In this document: positions 8,768 through 17,820 of the stretch, piece by piece
Layout: each line of letters opens with the position of its first letter
How positions within the stretch are numbered: the stretch's first letter is position 1
Origin: Variovorax paradoxus
GTDB lineage: Bacteria; Pseudomonadota; Gammaproteobacteria; Burkholderiales; Burkholderiaceae_C
Length of the DNA stretch: 64,000 bases
Direction: 5' to 3'
Assembly: GCF_018614915.1 (NCBI RefSeq)
Contig: NZ_JAGGNU010000005.1
Span: 120,514 to 184,513 of the forward strand
Notes under the pieces: model-generated
The model's database searches: none
What the model saw: only the letters and a program-made list of their open reading frames with translations
What the model was told of the DNA's origin: nothing
Made by a program: the position numbers and the translations under genes

Positions 8768-9085
8768 TCAGCCACCGGAAGCTGTACGCGGCCAATGGCA
8801 TTGCCGCGGATCGGACGCAGCGGATCCCGTTCCAGATCGGCACGTCTTTTCGAGGGCGGAGCTTTGCCCGGTCGACATGATCGGCGCCAGCGTGGCGGCT
8901 GGCGCTTGCGCGCCGCTCGAGGCCCAATCCTCGTCGTGATGCTCGTCGAAAAGCACGACCAGCGCGGCCACGAGAAAGCAAAGCGATGCCACCCAAGGCA
9001 GCGCCGCCTCGACGAAGGACTGGCCATCGAAGCGCTTCGATGGGCGCTCGTCGACCACCACGCCCTTCAGTTCCTCGGCCATCAT
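8768..9085 (-). CDS. 105-residue membrane protein coupled to HATPase-like gene
   Basis: ORF starting MMAEELKGVVVDERP at ATG 9085, whose start codon overlaps the stop of the upstream HATPase-like gene (ATGA). This coupling is the main evidence that it is translated. The protein has about 26 polar residues, one hydrophobic helix (ALPWVASLCFLVAALVVLF), then an acidic/histidine patch DEHHDEDW and a low-complexity tail. I do not recognise it. It could form a membrane complex with the upstream protein. The C-terminal third has poor codon-level character and the real gene might end differently, for example if there is a frame error. Confidence 0.5.
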   Translation of the reverse strand: MMAEELKGVVVDERPSKRFDGQSFVEAALPWVASLCFLVAALVVLFDEHHDEDWASSGAQAPAATLAPIMSTGQSSALEKTCRSGTGSAASDPRQCHWPRTASGG

Positions 9086-9702
9086 GGGATGCTGCGCGGA
9101 TGCGCCGGCGCGGCAGCGGCCAGCGGCATGCGGAAGGTGAGCCCGAGGCCGCCCAGCGGCGAGGGCGCGGCATAGAGCCGGCCGCGCTGCCGATCGGCGA
9201 TGCGCCGCGACAGCACGGCGCTCTCGCGGATCTCGCGCTCCCTCGCGTCGACCTGCTGCCGGGCGACGGACAGCCGATCGAAGGTCCGCGCCAGCCTCGG
9301 CTGTTCCGATGCGAGGCTCGAGTCCATGAAACTCAATACTGCCTGTGCACCCTCGGTGCGTGCCAGTGTCTTCAGGACGCCGCCGCGCGGCATGGCATGG
9401 CATGCGAGGTGCACGATGTGCGCGAGCATCCGCCGCAGCTCGTCCGCATCGCCCCAGACCCAGAGTGCAGCGTCGGGCAGGGCTTGCGCGAGTTCGATGT
9501 CGGCGGCCTGCAACGCGGCGGCGCTGGAGCGGGACATCTCGTCGAGCAATTGCCGCAGGTCGACGCGGCAACGCTCGAGCGGCTGGAAGTGCACGGCCGC
9601 CGGGCTGGCGATGCGGGCCTGGCGCCTTGCGACGACGAGCGGCAACGCGATGAACAGACAGCCGAGGCCGAGGGCAACGCCGACAGCTGGCGATGGCGTC
9701 AT
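9082..9702 (-). CDS. Stand-alone degenerate histidine-kinase-like ATPase, membrane anchored
   Basis: A 206-residue protein from ATG 9702, supported by a GGAGG seven bases upstream. It begins with a transmembrane helix (AVGVALGLGCLFIALPLVVA). It continues with a histidine-kinase-type ATPase fold: VDLRQLLDEM, WGDADELRRMLAHIVHLACHAMP in the N-box position, VLSFMDSS in the G1 position, and GGLGLTFRMPL at the end as in kinase C-termini. The N-box asparagine is missing (HIVHLACHA instead of NLLxNA) and there is no dimerisation/phospho-acceptor helix, so ATP binding and kinase activity are doubtful. It lies near but not inside the BaeSR-like operon and is coupled to the next small membrane gene. Confidence 0.65.
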   Translation of the reverse strand: MTPSPAVGVALGLGCLFIALPLVVARRQARIASPAAVHFQPLERCRVDLRQLLDEMSRSSAAALQAADIELAQALPDAALWVWGDADELRRMLAHIVHLACHAMPRGGVLKTLARTEGAQAVLSFMDSSLASEQPRLARTFDRLSVARQQVDAREREIRESAVLSRRIADRQRGRLYAAPSPLGGLGLTFRMPLAAAAPAHPRSIP

Positions 9703-9826
9703 GGGAGTACCTCCGAATGCATGAATGGCGAAACGGCGCGCGTGGAACGACGCAGCCGCCACCCGATGCTGGCCGGCAAAAGAGGAGGAAATTGGGAGCC
9801 GGGAGCCGGGCGCCGCGGCCTGCGGC

Positions 9827-10822
9827 TCAGGCGCCGCCGGAGAGCGGGGGCCGGCTCAGGTCGCGGTCGCTCGCCACCGCGAAATAGAACCATTCGGTGC
9901 CGGGCAGTGCGGCCGAATTCGGGAACACGATGAAGCCGTCGCGCACGGCCTCGAGCACGCTGCCGTCGGCGCGCACGCCGATCGGCTCGCCTTTCGCCAT
10001 CGGGTCGAAGGTGGCCCACTCGCGCACGAACTGGTCTTCCTCGTCCAGGCGGTCCGTCACGCTGACCAGCCGCAGCAGGGAGGGCCGCACGGGCGGCGCG
10101 GCCAGCGGATCCGGCGCGACCATGCCCAGCAGCCGAAGCGCCGAGAGGATTGCGCGGTAGGCGACTTCGGGGGCGGCGGGATCCTGGTGCTGCCCGCATT
10201 CGAGCGTGACGCCGTAGCCGCCGCGGCTGCGCATGTACTCGTTGGTGCCCCAGCCGAAGGCGAGCGCGGCATCGTCGGCCGGCTGCCCGCCGGCGCGCTG
10301 GGCGAGCCCGGCCGCATAGATGTCGAGCCAGCCCTCGACCACGCGCGAGGTGCCGAGGTGCAGCGCGAGCTGGCCCTCCTCGAAGGCACGCGCGAAGGGC
10401 TCGAGGGTGCCGGCGTTGTCGCGCGGGCCGATCATCGCGAAGGCCTCGCCCGCGCTCTGGAAGGAATGCAGGTCGAGCAGCACCTCGTGGCGGTCGAGCA
10501 GCGGACACAGCAGGTCGGTGATGCGGCCTTCGTAGTCGGCCGCCTCGATGCCCGGCGGGCTGGGACGAAACAGGCGGTTGAGGTTGCGCTCGCCTTCACG
10601 CCGGCCCAGGCGGCGCGCGAGCGGATTGGCCACCGGCACCATCGTGAGCTGGCCGCAGCGCAGTTGCAGGAAGCCGGCGTCGAGCTCGGCCGCCGCGCGC
10701 TCGATGCCTGCGCTGCCGCAGGTCTCGTCGCCGTGCACGCCGCCCAGCACCATCAGCCGCGGGCCCGGTTTCAGGGCGGCGTAGCCGTGGATGCGGAGGG
10801 TGTCGGTGGGTTGCTCGCTCAT
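9827..10822 (-). CDS. Succinylglutamate desuccinylase/aspartoacylase family zinc hydrolase
   Basis: An M14-like metallo-amidohydrolase of about 331 residues. The zinc ligands appear in GGVHGDET (His and Glu near residues 30-33) and in LLDLHSFQS (His near 118). Other family landmarks are VANPLARR, ERNLNRLFRP and the TLECGQHQDP segment with the catalytic glutamate. Such enzymes cleave N-acyl amino acids (AstE, aspartoacylase); the exact substrate cannot be read from sequence. ATG 10822 has AGGA about ten bases upstream, and ATG 10834 is an alternative. No arginine-succinyltransferase genes are nearby, so an AstE role is not supported by context. Confidence 0.85.
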   Translation of the reverse strand: MSEQPTDTLRIHGYAALKPGPRLMVLGGVHGDETCGSAGIERAAAELDAGFLQLRCGQLTMVPVANPLARRLGRREGERNLNRLFRPSPPGIEAADYEGRITDLLCPLLDRHEVLLDLHSFQSAGEAFAMIGPRDNAGTLEPFARAFEEGQLALHLGTSRVVEGWLDIYAAGLAQRAGGQPADDAALAFGWGTNEYMRSRGGYGVTLECGQHQDPAAPEVAYRAILSALRLLGMVAPDPLAAPPVRPSLLRLVSVTDRLDEEDQFVREWATFDPMAKGEPIGVRADGSVLEAVRDGFIVFPNSAALPGTEWFYFAVASDRDLSRPPLSGGA

Positions 10823-10913
10823 CTCGTCGGCCATCCTACAACGGGGCGCATGGCGGTCCTACGGGCCCGGCGCCGCGCCGTGCGACAACTGTTCCATGAC
10901 AAAGGAACACACC

Positions 10914-11180
10914 ATGGCGCGCAAGTCCAAAGCCCCCGCAAAGACCGCCGATCCGGTGAAGGACGCCGGCGGCGGAAAGACCAAGGTCGAACAGGGGGGC
11001 GAATCGGCGCCCCGCCTGCCGCACGAGCGCGACCAGTCCTCGGACAGCCAGCAGAACCAGGACGGCAGCGGCGCACAGCGCGTGGGCCGCAAGGCGCTGG
11101 AGGACGTCGAGCGCGGCGTGGTCGATACCGACCGCGGCCCGGTGGCCGACCGGACCTACAACGACAAGCTCAAGCCTTGA
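10914..11180 (+). CDS. 88-residue hydrophilic hypothetical protein
   Basis: Starts [17 protein letters not shown] at ATG 10914 behind AAAGGA eight bases upstream. The protein is almost entirely polar, rich in Lys, Asp, Gln and Gly, and has no hydrophobic core, so it is probably disordered. The tail reads [16 protein letters not shown] recognise no domain. Its 3' end overlaps the convergent rpe gene by 11 bases. It could be a stress-related disordered protein, but nothing in the sequence proves a function. Confidence 0.65.
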   Translation: MARKSKAPAKTADPVKDAGGGKTKVEQGGESAPRLPHERDQSSDSQQNQDGSGAQRVGRKALEDVERGVVDTDRGPVADRTYNDKLKP

Positions 11181-11865
11181 GCGGCGCCTGGAGCTGCGTG
11201 CGCATGGCCGAGATCGCGCTCGCGTAGTCCTTGGCATTGAAGATCGCGCTGCCGGCCACGAAGGTGTCGGCGCCCGCGCTGGCCACCCGGGCGATGTTGT
11301 CGACCTTGATGCCGCCGTCGACTTCGAGGCGGATATCGCGGCCGGTCTGCTCGATGCGCTTGCGCGCGAGCTCGATCTTGCGCAATGCGGAATCGATGAA
11401 GGTCTGGCCGCCGAAGCCCGGATTCACGCTCATGATCAGGATCAGGTCGATCTCGTCGATCGCCCAGTCGAGCGGCTCCAGCCCCGCGCCGGGGTTGAAC
11501 ACCAGCCCCGCCTTGCAGCCGGCCGCCTTGATGGCCTGGATGCTGCGATGCGTGTGCGGCGAGGCGTCGGGGTGGAAGCTGATGTAGTCGGCCCCGGCCT
11601 GGGCGAAGGCGGCGGCCAGCGCGTCGACCGGCTCGATCATCAGGTGCACGTCGATCGGCACCCGCGTGCCGTCGGCGGCCTTGGCGTGGGGCCGGAGCGC
11701 CTGGCACACCATCGGCCCGAAAGTGAGGTTCGGCACGTAATGGTTGTCCATCACGTCGAAGTGGATCCAGTCGGCGCCGGCGGCGATCACGTCGGCCACT
11801 TCGGCGCCGAGGCGCGCGAAATCGGCCGAGAGAATGGAAGGGGCGATGCGGAAAGGGCTGCTCAT
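11170..11865 (-). CDS. rpe: Ribulose-phosphate 3-epimerase
   Basis: A TIM-barrel enzyme of 231 residues that interconverts ribulose 5-phosphate and xylulose 5-phosphate in the pentose phosphate and Calvin pathways. Family motifs are all present: [14 protein letters not shown] at the N-terminus, [19 protein letters not shown] with the metal/catalytic residues, VDVHLMIEP in the form [24 protein letters not shown], and [11 protein letters not shown] with the second catalytic aspartate. The length is typical. It is divergent from apaG with 45 bases between starts, and its 3' end overlaps a convergent small gene. Confidence 0.97.
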   Translation of the reverse strand: MSSPFRIAPSILSADFARLGAEVADVIAAGADWIHFDVMDNHYVPNLTFGPMVCQALRPHAKAADGTRVPIDVHLMIEPVDALAAAFAQAGADYISFHPDASPHTHRSIQAIKAAGCKAGLVFNPGAGLEPLDWAIDEIDLILIMSVNPGFGGQTFIDSALRKIELARKRIEQTGRDIRLEVDGGIKVDNIARVASAGADTFVAGSAIFNAKDYASAISAMRTQLQAPLKA

Positions 11866-11910
11866 GGGGCGGATTGTCGCAGGGCCGATCGCGACATTCG
11901 TTCGGCTACC

Positions 11911-12315
11911 ATGGCGCCGATGTCCAGTCACCCGATCAACATTCAGGTCGAGCCCCGCTACCTGCCCGACCAGTCTTCGCCCGAAGACCGGGTCTATACC
12001 TTTGCCTACACGGTGACCGTCACCAACACCGGCAAGGTGGCCACGCAGCTGATCTCGCGCCACTGGGTCATCAGCGACGGGTCGGGGCACACGCAGGAAG
12101 TCAAGGGCCTCGGCGTGATCGGCCAGCAACCGCTGCTGGCGCCGGGCCAGTCCTTCCGCTACACCAGCGGATGCCGGCTGCAGGCGCCGAGCGGTACCAT
12201 GCACGGGAGCTATTTCTTCGTGACCGAGCGCGGCGAACGCTTCGACGTCCCGATTCCCATGTTCGTGCTGGAAGCCGACACGGGCGGCGTGCCCGTCTCG
12301 CGCGTGCTGCACTGA
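11911..12315 (+). CDS. apaG: ApaG domain protein
   Basis: A 134-residue ApaG protein (CorD family), an immunoglobulin-like fold of uncertain cellular role. Family signatures are clear: [63 protein letters not shown] and [23 protein letters not shown] 11911 gives MAPMSSHP; a second ATG at 11920 is equally possible because neither has a strong ribosome site. In enterobacteria apaG sits with apaH, but here it is divergent from rpe, and no apaH is seen. Confidence 0.95.
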   Translation: MAPMSSHPINIQVEPRYLPDQSSPEDRVYTFAYTVTVTNTGKVATQLISRHWVISDGSGHTQEVKGLGVIGQQPLLAPGQSFRYTSGCRLQAPSGTMHGSYFFVTERGERFDVPIPMFVLEADTGGVPVSRVLH

Positions 12316-12413
12316 ACGCTTTTTTTCTCATCGAACCATGAACGCCCTGTGCGCTCTGGTTGTCTGGCGGGGGGCGCGGTTTCCGGCGCCCGCCCCTTGA
12401 AATTGCCTCTGTG

Positions 12414-13682
12414 ATGACGTCTTTCCTCCCCAACGATCTGCTGGGCTTCTGGTCCGAGTGGGTGCGGCCCTCGGCGGGCCTGCCCACCGTGCTGTGGTCG
12501 CTGCTGCTGGCGGCGGCCGCCGCGGCCGGCCACCTGGTGCAGCGCTACATGGGCATGCCCAAGGTGGTCGGCTATTCGGTGGTCGGCACCGTGGTCGGCT
12601 TCGCCGGCTTCGAGGGCGCGATCTGGCCGCTGCAGGGCATCAGCCTGTTCCTGCTCGAGCTCGGGGTGGCGATCGTGCTGTTCGAGGCCGGCGGCCGCCT
12701 GCCGCTGCGCTGGTTCCGCCACAACCCGATGGTGCTGGTGCAGAGCCTGCTCGAAGCGACGCTGACCTACTTCTGCGTGTTCTGGGTGCTGCACTGGCTC
12801 GACGTGCCCGACCCGGTGGCCAATCCGATCGCGCTGATGGCGATCGTCGCCTCGCCGGCCGTGCTGAGCCGCGTGGTGATGGACACCCGCGCCTCGGGCC
12901 CCGTGACCGAGCGCGCGATGACGCTGGCCACCCTCAACACCTTCTATGCGCTCGCGCTCGGCTACGCGCAGGCCGGGCTGATCGAGCGCGCGCCGCTGGG
13001 ACTGTTCCAGAAGCTCTACCCGGTGGCGGTGGTGCTGGGCCTCTCTTTCGTGGTGGGCGCGCTGATGGCGCTCTCGCTGCGCTCGGCACTGCGCGTGATG
13101 AGCCCGGCCAGCGAGAACACCTCGATCCTGCTCCTGGCCATCATCGCCGCCGGCGCTGCGCTGGCCGCGCACTTCGGCGGCTCGGCGCCGCTGGCGGCGC
13201 TGATCGGCGGCGTGCTGCTCAAGGCGCTGCATCCCAAGCCCTGGGCCTGGCCGCGCCAGTTGGGCACTGCGTCCTCGCTGCTCACCATGCTGATGTTCGT
13301 GCTGGTCTCGATCGTGGCCGCGCAGGCCGACTGGAGCCTGCCGGTCGCCAGCGTGGTGCTGGCGGTGATCGGCGTGCGCACCCTCGCCAAGATCGCGGGC
13401 GTCGCGATCGCCAACCCGGGCAGCGGCGCGAGCTGGAAGCAGGCCTTCTGGGTCGGCTGCGCGATGTCGCCGCTGTCCTCGATCGCGCTCCTGATCACCT
13501 CCAGCTTCGTCGCGGCCTCGCCGCTCCTGGGTGCGATGATCACGCAGATCGCGCTGCCGACGATCCTGCTGATGGAGGTGCTCGGCGCGGTGCTCGCCAC
13601 CATCGCCATCCACGGCGCCGGCGAGAGTTCCCAGCCCTGGACGCCCGAGGCCTTCAGCACGACGGAGGACACGCAACGATGA
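12414..13682 (+). CDS. CPA2-type cation:proton antiporter without RCK domain
   Basis: An integral membrane protein of 422 residues, hydrophobic throughout with about 11-12 helices. It has Kef/Nha-type features such as [16 protein letters not shown], the charged helix [19 protein letters not shown], and a tandem of small-residue-rich helices. It ends shortly after the last helix, so the regulatory TrkA-N/RCK domain of KefB/KefC and YbaL is absent. It should exchange Na+ or K+ for protons across the inner membrane. Its stop codon overlaps the start of the GCS2-family ligase (ATGA), implying translational coupling. ATG 12414 is preferred; a GTG lies three bases earlier. Confidence 0.85.
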   Translation: MTSFLPNDLLGFWSEWVRPSAGLPTVLWSLLLAAAAAAGHLVQRYMGMPKVVGYSVVGTVVGFAGFEGAIWPLQGISLFLLELGVAIVLFEAGGRLPLRWFRHNPMVLVQSLLEATLTYFCVFWVLHWLDVPDPVANPIALMAIVASPAVLSRVVMDTRASGPVTERAMTLATLNTFYALALGYAQAGLIERAPLGLFQKLYPVAVVLGLSFVVGALMALSLRSALRVMSPASENTSILLLAIIAAGAALAAHFGGSAPLAALIGGVLLKALHPKPWAWPRQLGTASSLLTMLMFVLVSIVAAQADWSLPVASVVLAVIGVRTLAKIAGVAIANPGSGASWKQAFWVGCAMSPLSSIALLITSSFVAASPLLGAMITQIALPTILLMEVLGAVLATIAIHGAGESSQPWTPEAFSTTEDTQR

Positions 13683-14878
13683 GCGACGTGACCACCACCG
13701 ACCCGCGCGCCGACGGATCGCCGGCCCTGCCCGCAACGCCCGCGAGCCGCGTCGTGCCGCTCGAGCCCTTCAACAAATCGGTCGCGCTCTCGCTCGGCGT
13801 CGAGCTCGAGCTGCAGCTGGTCAACACCCACGACTACGACCTCGCGCCCTACGCCGAGGACATGCTGCGCCTGATGGCGCAGACGCCGCTGCCCGGCAGC
13901 GTGGTGCCCGAGATGACCTCGAGCATGATCGAGATCTCGACCGACATCTGCCACTCGGCCAAGGACGTGGTCGCGCAGCTCACGCCGATCCGCGACGCGC
14001 TGGTGAAGAACGCCGACAAGCTCAACATCGCGGTGGTCGGCGGCGGCACCCATGCCTTCCAGCAATGGCACGAGCGGCGCATCTACGACAAGCCGCGCTT
14101 TCGCGAGCTGTCGGAGCTCTATGGCTACCTGTCGAAGCAGTTCACCATCTTCGGCCAGCACGTGCACATCGGCTGCCCCGATGCCGACGGTGCGCTGCTG
14201 ATGCTGCACCGCATGTCGCGCTACATCCCGCACTTCATCGCGCTGTCGGCCTCCTCGCCCTTCGTGCAGGGGCAGGACACGCAGTTCGATTCGGCGCGGC
14301 TCAATTCGGTGTTCGCCTTTCCCCTGTCGGGCCGCGCCCCCTTCACCTTGTCGTGGAAGGAGTTCGGCAACTACTTCGAGCGCATGACCCGCACCGGCGT
14401 CGTGCGCAGCATGAAGGACTTCTACTGGGACATCCGGCCCAAGCCGGAATTCGGCACCATCGAGATCCGCGTGTTCGACACGCCGCTCACCGTCGAGCGC
14501 GCCGCGGCGCTGGCCGGCTACGTGCAGTCGCTGGCCGCCTGGTTCCTGCAGGAGCAGCCCTTCACGCCGACCGAGGACGACTACCTGGTCTACACCTACA
14601 ACCGCTTCCAGGCCTGCCGCTTCGGGCTCGATGCGCTGTACGTCGACCCGGCGAGCGGCGAGCACATGCCGCTGCGCGACCACATCCTCATGACCATGAC
14701 GCAGCTCGAATGGCACAGCGAGGCGCTCGATGCCACGCAGGCGCTGGGCGAGCTGCGCACCAGCGTCGAAGCCAACCGCAACGATGCGCGCTGGCTGCGC
14801 GAAAAGCAGGGCAAGGAGCGCCTCTTGGCCGAGGTGGTGCGCCAGGCGGCGCTGCGCTTCCGCGGCATTGCCGGCTGA
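13679..14878 (+). CDS. GCS2-family glutamate--cysteine ligase-type enzyme (YbdK-like)
   Basis: A 399-residue carboxylate-amine ligase of the GCS2 family (glutamate-cysteine ligase-like). Evidence includes [39 protein letters not shown] with the acidic metal-binding residues, [30 protein letters not shown], and [18 protein letters not shown] near the C-terminal third. YbdK members have weak gamma-glutamylcysteine synthetase activity in vitro, so the true product is uncertain. It is coupled to the upstream antiporter by a four-base overlap and followed ten bases later by thiL. A link between a thiol or gamma-glutamyl compound and the antiporter is suggested by analogy with glutathione-gated Kef systems. 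Confidence 0.9.
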   Translation: MSDVTTTDPRADGSPALPATPASRVVPLEPFNKSVALSLGVELELQLVNTHDYDLAPYAEDMLRLMAQTPLPGSVVPEMTSSMIEISTDICHSAKDVVAQLTPIRDALVKNADKLNIAVVGGGTHAFQQWHERRIYDKPRFRELSELYGYLSKQFTIFGQHVHIGCPDADGALLMLHRMSRYIPHFIALSASSPFVQGQDTQFDSARLNSVFAFPLSGRAPFTLSWKEFGNYFERMTRTGVVRSMKDFYWDIRPKPEFGTIEIRVFDTPLTVERAAALAGYVQSLAAWFLQEQPFTPTEDDYLVYTYNRFQACRFGLDALYVDPASGEHMPLRDHILMTMTQLEWHSEALDATQALGELRTSVEANRNDARWLREKQGKERLLAEVVRQAALRFRGIAG

Positions 14879-14888
14879 CGAGGGCGAT

Positions 14889-15875
14889 GTGAGCAGCCTC
14901 GGCGAATTCGACCTCATCGCGCGCTACTTCAAGCGCCCCGCAAAGCGCTCCCCGCTCGGCGTCGGCGACGACTGCGCGCTGCTCGCACCGGCCGCGGGCA
15001 TGCAGCTCGCGGTGTCTTGCGACATGCTGGTGGAAGGCCGCCACTTCCTCTCCACGGTCGACCCGGCACGGCTTGGCCACAAGGCGCTGGCCGTCAACCT
15101 GAGCGACCTCGCGGCCTGCGGCGCGAAGCCGCTGGCCTTCACGCTCGCGCTCTCGCTGCCGGTGGTGGACGAGGCCTGGCTCGAAGCCTTGTCGCGCGGC
15201 ATGTTCGCCCTGGCCGAGGCGCACGACTGCGAACTGGTCGGCGGCGACACCACGCGCGGTCCGCTCAACCTCTGCATCACCGTCTTCGGCGAAGTGCCTT
15301 CCGGCGCCGCGCTGCTGCGCTCGGGCGCGCAGCCCGGCGACGAGCTCTGGGTCAGCGGCACGCTCGGCGATGCGCGTCTGGCGCTCGAGGTCTTCCGCGG
15401 CACGCTCGCGCTGCCGGCCAAGCTCTTCGAGCAGGCGCGCCTGCGCATGGAGCAGCCGACGCCGCGCGTGGCGCTGGGCCAGGCGCTGCGCGACATCGCG
15501 ACGTCGGCGATCGACCTCAGCGACGGGCTGGTCGGCGACCTGGGCCACATCCTGGCGGCCAGCGGCGTCGGGGCGACGCTCGATGCCGATGCCGCCGCCG
15601 CATTGATCGCCGCCGGGGCCGACCCGGCGAACGCGGCGGTGCTGAGCCCCGAACTGCGGCGCGCCTGCGCGCTCGCCGGCGGCGACGACTACGAGCTTCT
15701 CTTCAGCGCGCCGCCCGCCGCGAGCGCGGCGGTGTTCGAGGCCGGCCGCCGCAGTTCGACCCCGGTCGCGCGCATCGGCCGCATCGAGGCCGCGCCGGGC
15801 CTGCGCATCGTCGATGCGCACGGCACCGCGATCGTCCAGCGCTTTACGGCTTTCGACCACTTCCGCTCGCCTTAG
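14889..15875 (+). CDS. thiL: Thiamine-monophosphate kinase
   Basis: Phosphorylates thiamine monophosphate to thiamine diphosphate, the last step of coenzyme synthesis. The start is GTG 14889, chosen because GAGG lies about six bases upstream and the reading gives SSLGEFDLIARYF, the normal ThiL N-terminus. Motifs: GVGDDCALLAP, VSCDMLVEGRHF, LAVNLSDLAACGAKP (metal-binding aspartate), LVGGDTTRGPLNL, ISGTLGD-like VSGTLGDARLAL, AIDLSDGLVGDLGH and GGDDYELLF. The length of 328 residues is normal. It is third in an apparent operon with the antiporter and the GCS2 ligase, which differs from the common nusB-ribH context. Confidence 0.96.
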   Translation: MSSLGEFDLIARYFKRPAKRSPLGVGDDCALLAPAAGMQLAVSCDMLVEGRHFLSTVDPARLGHKALAVNLSDLAACGAKPLAFTLALSLPVVDEAWLEALSRGMFALAEAHDCELVGGDTTRGPLNLCITVFGEVPSGAALLRSGAQPGDELWVSGTLGDARLALEVFRGTLALPAKLFEQARLRMEQPTPRVALGQALRDIATSAIDLSDGLVGDLGHILAASGVGATLDADAAAALIAAGADPANAAVLSPELRRACALAGGDDYELLFSAPPAASAAVFEAGRRSSTPVARIGRIEAAPGLRIVDAHGTAIVQRFTAFDHFRSP

Positions 15876-15912
15876 CGCCCGACGCAAAATACGCCCTTCG
15901 CAAAGAAAAACA

Positions 15913-16830
15913 ATGCCCAGCCTTCTTTCCTACAAGCTCCTGATCCCCCTGACCTTCCTCAGTGCCGGCCTGTACGTGCACTTCCGCGGCCAGGTGCGGC
16001 ATCGGCTCGGGCGCCAGCTGAGCGACCATTCGACCTTCCTGGCACCCCTCAACGTGCTGATGTACTGGTTCTCGTCGGTGCCGTCGAAGCCCTACATCGA
16101 CCTCAAGCAGTTTCCCGAACTCGAGGTGCTCGAGAGCAACTGGAAGACCATCCGCGACGAGGGCCTCGCCCTGTTCGACGAAGGCCACATCCGCGCCGCG
16201 GCGGGCTACACCGACATCGGCTTCAACTCCTTCTTCCGCACCGGCTGGAAGCGCTTCTATCTCAACTGGTATGGCGATTTCCTGCCCTCGGCCGCCGGCC
16301 TGTGCCCCAAGACCACCGAGCTGATCGCAGGCATCCCCTCGGTGCGCGCGGCGATGTTCGCCATCCTGCCGCCGGGCAGCAAGCTGGTGCGGCATCGCGA
16401 CCCCTTCGCGGGTTCGCTGCGCTACCACCTGGGCCTCAAGGTGCCGCAGGATGCACCGAGCTGCCGCATCTTCGTCGACGGCCAGTCCTACCACTGGAAG
16501 GACGGCGAGGCGGTGATGTTCGACGAGACCTACATCCACTACGCCGAGAACCTCACCGACGAGACGCGGCTGATCCTGTTCTGCGACATCGAGCGGCCGC
16601 TCAGCAACCCCGTGGCGCGCTGGATCAACCGCGAGATCGGCTGGCGCATGATCAAGGCCGCCGCCACGCAGAACGTGGACGGCGAGCCGATCGGCGGCCT
16701 GAACAAGGCCTTTGCCCAGATCTACAAGATCCGCGTGCTGGGCAAGCGCCTGAAGGCCTGGAACAAGCCCAGCTACTACGCCGTCAAGTGGCTGATCTTC
16801 GGCGGCCTGTTCTACCTGCTGTTCTTCTGA
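15913..16830 (+). CDS. lpxO: Aspartyl/asparaginyl beta-hydroxylase family (LpxO-like) protein
   Basis: A 305-residue Fe(II)/2-oxoglutarate dioxygenase of the LpxO type, which in Salmonella adds a 2-hydroxyl to an acyl chain of lipid A at the inner membrane. An N-terminal membrane anchor (LLIPLTFLSAGLYVHF) and a C-terminal hydrophobic segment (WLIFGGLFYLLFF) frame the enzyme domain. The iron facial triad is visible as HRD (His 161, Asp 163) and His 209 in ETYIHYAEN, followed by DETRLILFCDIERP with the 2-oxoglutarate arginine. ATG 15913 follows an A-rich leader. The lipid A role comes from the family; related enzymes hydroxylate other lipids such as ornithine lipids, so the symbol is provisional. 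Confidence 0.88.
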   Translation: MPSLLSYKLLIPLTFLSAGLYVHFRGQVRHRLGRQLSDHSTFLAPLNVLMYWFSSVPSKPYIDLKQFPELEVLESNWKTIRDEGLALFDEGHIRAAAGYTDIGFNSFFRTGWKRFYLNWYGDFLPSAAGLCPKTTELIAGIPSVRAAMFAILPPGSKLVRHRDPFAGSLRYHLGLKVPQDAPSCRIFVDGQSYHWKDGEAVMFDETYIHYAENLTDETRLILFCDIERPLSNPVARWINREIGWRMIKAAATQNVDGEPIGGLNKAFAQIYKIRVLGKRLKAWNKPSYYAVKWLIFGGLFYLLFF

Positions 16831-16935
16831 GCGCGGCGTTCCGGCGCAGCGAACACGAGGATTTGCGTCAAACGCCACACCCCGTCGATGCGCAAGAGGC
16901 GGTAGAGCAGCGGGTTTGACGCAGGCTGCTGGAAA

Positions 16936-17814
16936 ATGGCACTCCCACACCAAAACCCCACCCAGGCGTCACCGAGCATGCATGCGACCACCCTTGACGA
17001 GCTGTTCGACCAGAGTCACTCGCTGCCCACGGTGCCGAAGGTGGTGCGGGACCTGATCGAGGTGCTGCAGAACGACAACGCCACGCTGTCGCAGGTGGCT
17101 CGCAAGATCGATGTCGACCAGGTGCTCACGGCCAAGATGCTGCGCCTGGCCAACTCGCCGTACTACGGCGTTCGCAAGAAAATCTCGACGATCGAGGAAG
17201 CCATTCGCATGCTCGGCCTGTCCTCGATCCGCACGCTGGTGCTCAGCTCGCACCTCACCGGGACTTTCAAGCAGATCCCCAATGTCGACCTGCCCAGGTT
17301 CTGGCGCCACAGCCTGCGCGTCGCTTCCTTCGCGCGTCACCTGGCCGGCACGACGCGCGCGGTCGACCCGAACCTCGCCTTCACCGTCGGCAGCATGCAC
17401 GCGATCGGGCACCTGATCATGTCCATCGTCATGCCCGGCCAGATGGCGCCGCTCAATGCCTCCTGTCCCGTCGACGCCATGAGCCGGTTCGACGCCGAGG
17501 AGCAGGCCTTCGGCTACCACTTCGGCGACGTCAGCGCCAAGCTGGCCTCGCGCTGGAACTTCTCCGACGAGTTCATCACGGCCCTCGCAGGCTTCGCTCG
17601 GCCGATGGGCGTGCAGACCTTCGAACCGCTGCCCGGGATCGTGCACCTGGCCGTGTGGCGGGTGGCGCTGGATCGCGAAGACCCCGCGGCCCGCGAGGCC
17701 CTCGAGGGCTGGCCCTCGGAGGTCGCGCAGGCCGTCGGCGTGTCGCGCGATGAGCTCCAGGAGATGCCTACGCCGGCGGAACTGGCCGCCGAGCTCGAGG
17801 TCATGATCGCCTGA
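16936..17814 (+). CDS. HDOD domain signalling protein
   Basis: A protein of about 290 residues with a single HDOD domain, a catalytically inactive relative of HD phosphohydrolases common in proteobacterial motility, biofilm and cyclic-di-GMP circuits. Typical motifs are LPTVPKVVRDLIEVLQ, KIDVDQVLTAKMLRLANSPYYG, ISTIEEAIRMLG, FWRHSLRVASFARHLAG and HAIGHLIMS. The GHLIMS motif has lost the HD pair expected for phosphohydrolase activity. ATG 16936 or ATG 16978 (MHATTLDELF) could be the start; neither has a strong ribosome site and the second begins where relatives usually begin. The gene converges on the hybrid kinase with six bases between. Confidence 0.88.
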   Translation: MALPHQNPTQASPSMHATTLDELFDQSHSLPTVPKVVRDLIEVLQNDNATLSQVARKIDVDQVLTAKMLRLANSPYYGVRKKISTIEEAIRMLGLSSIRTLVLSSHLTGTFKQIPNVDLPRFWRHSLRVASFARHLAGTTRAVDPNLAFTVGSMHAIGHLIMSIVMPGQMAPLNASCPVDAMSRFDAEEQAFGYHFGDVSAKLASRWNFSDEFITALAGFARPMGVQTFEPLPGIVHLAVWRVALDREDPAAREALEGWPSEVAQAVGVSRDELQEMPTPAELAAELEVMIA

Positions 17815-17820
17815 AGCGCG

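Noticed and set aside
7129..8880. A 583-codon plus-strand frame opposite the BaeS-like kinase
   Set aside because: No domain, biased composition, and it is antisense to a clearly real kinase.
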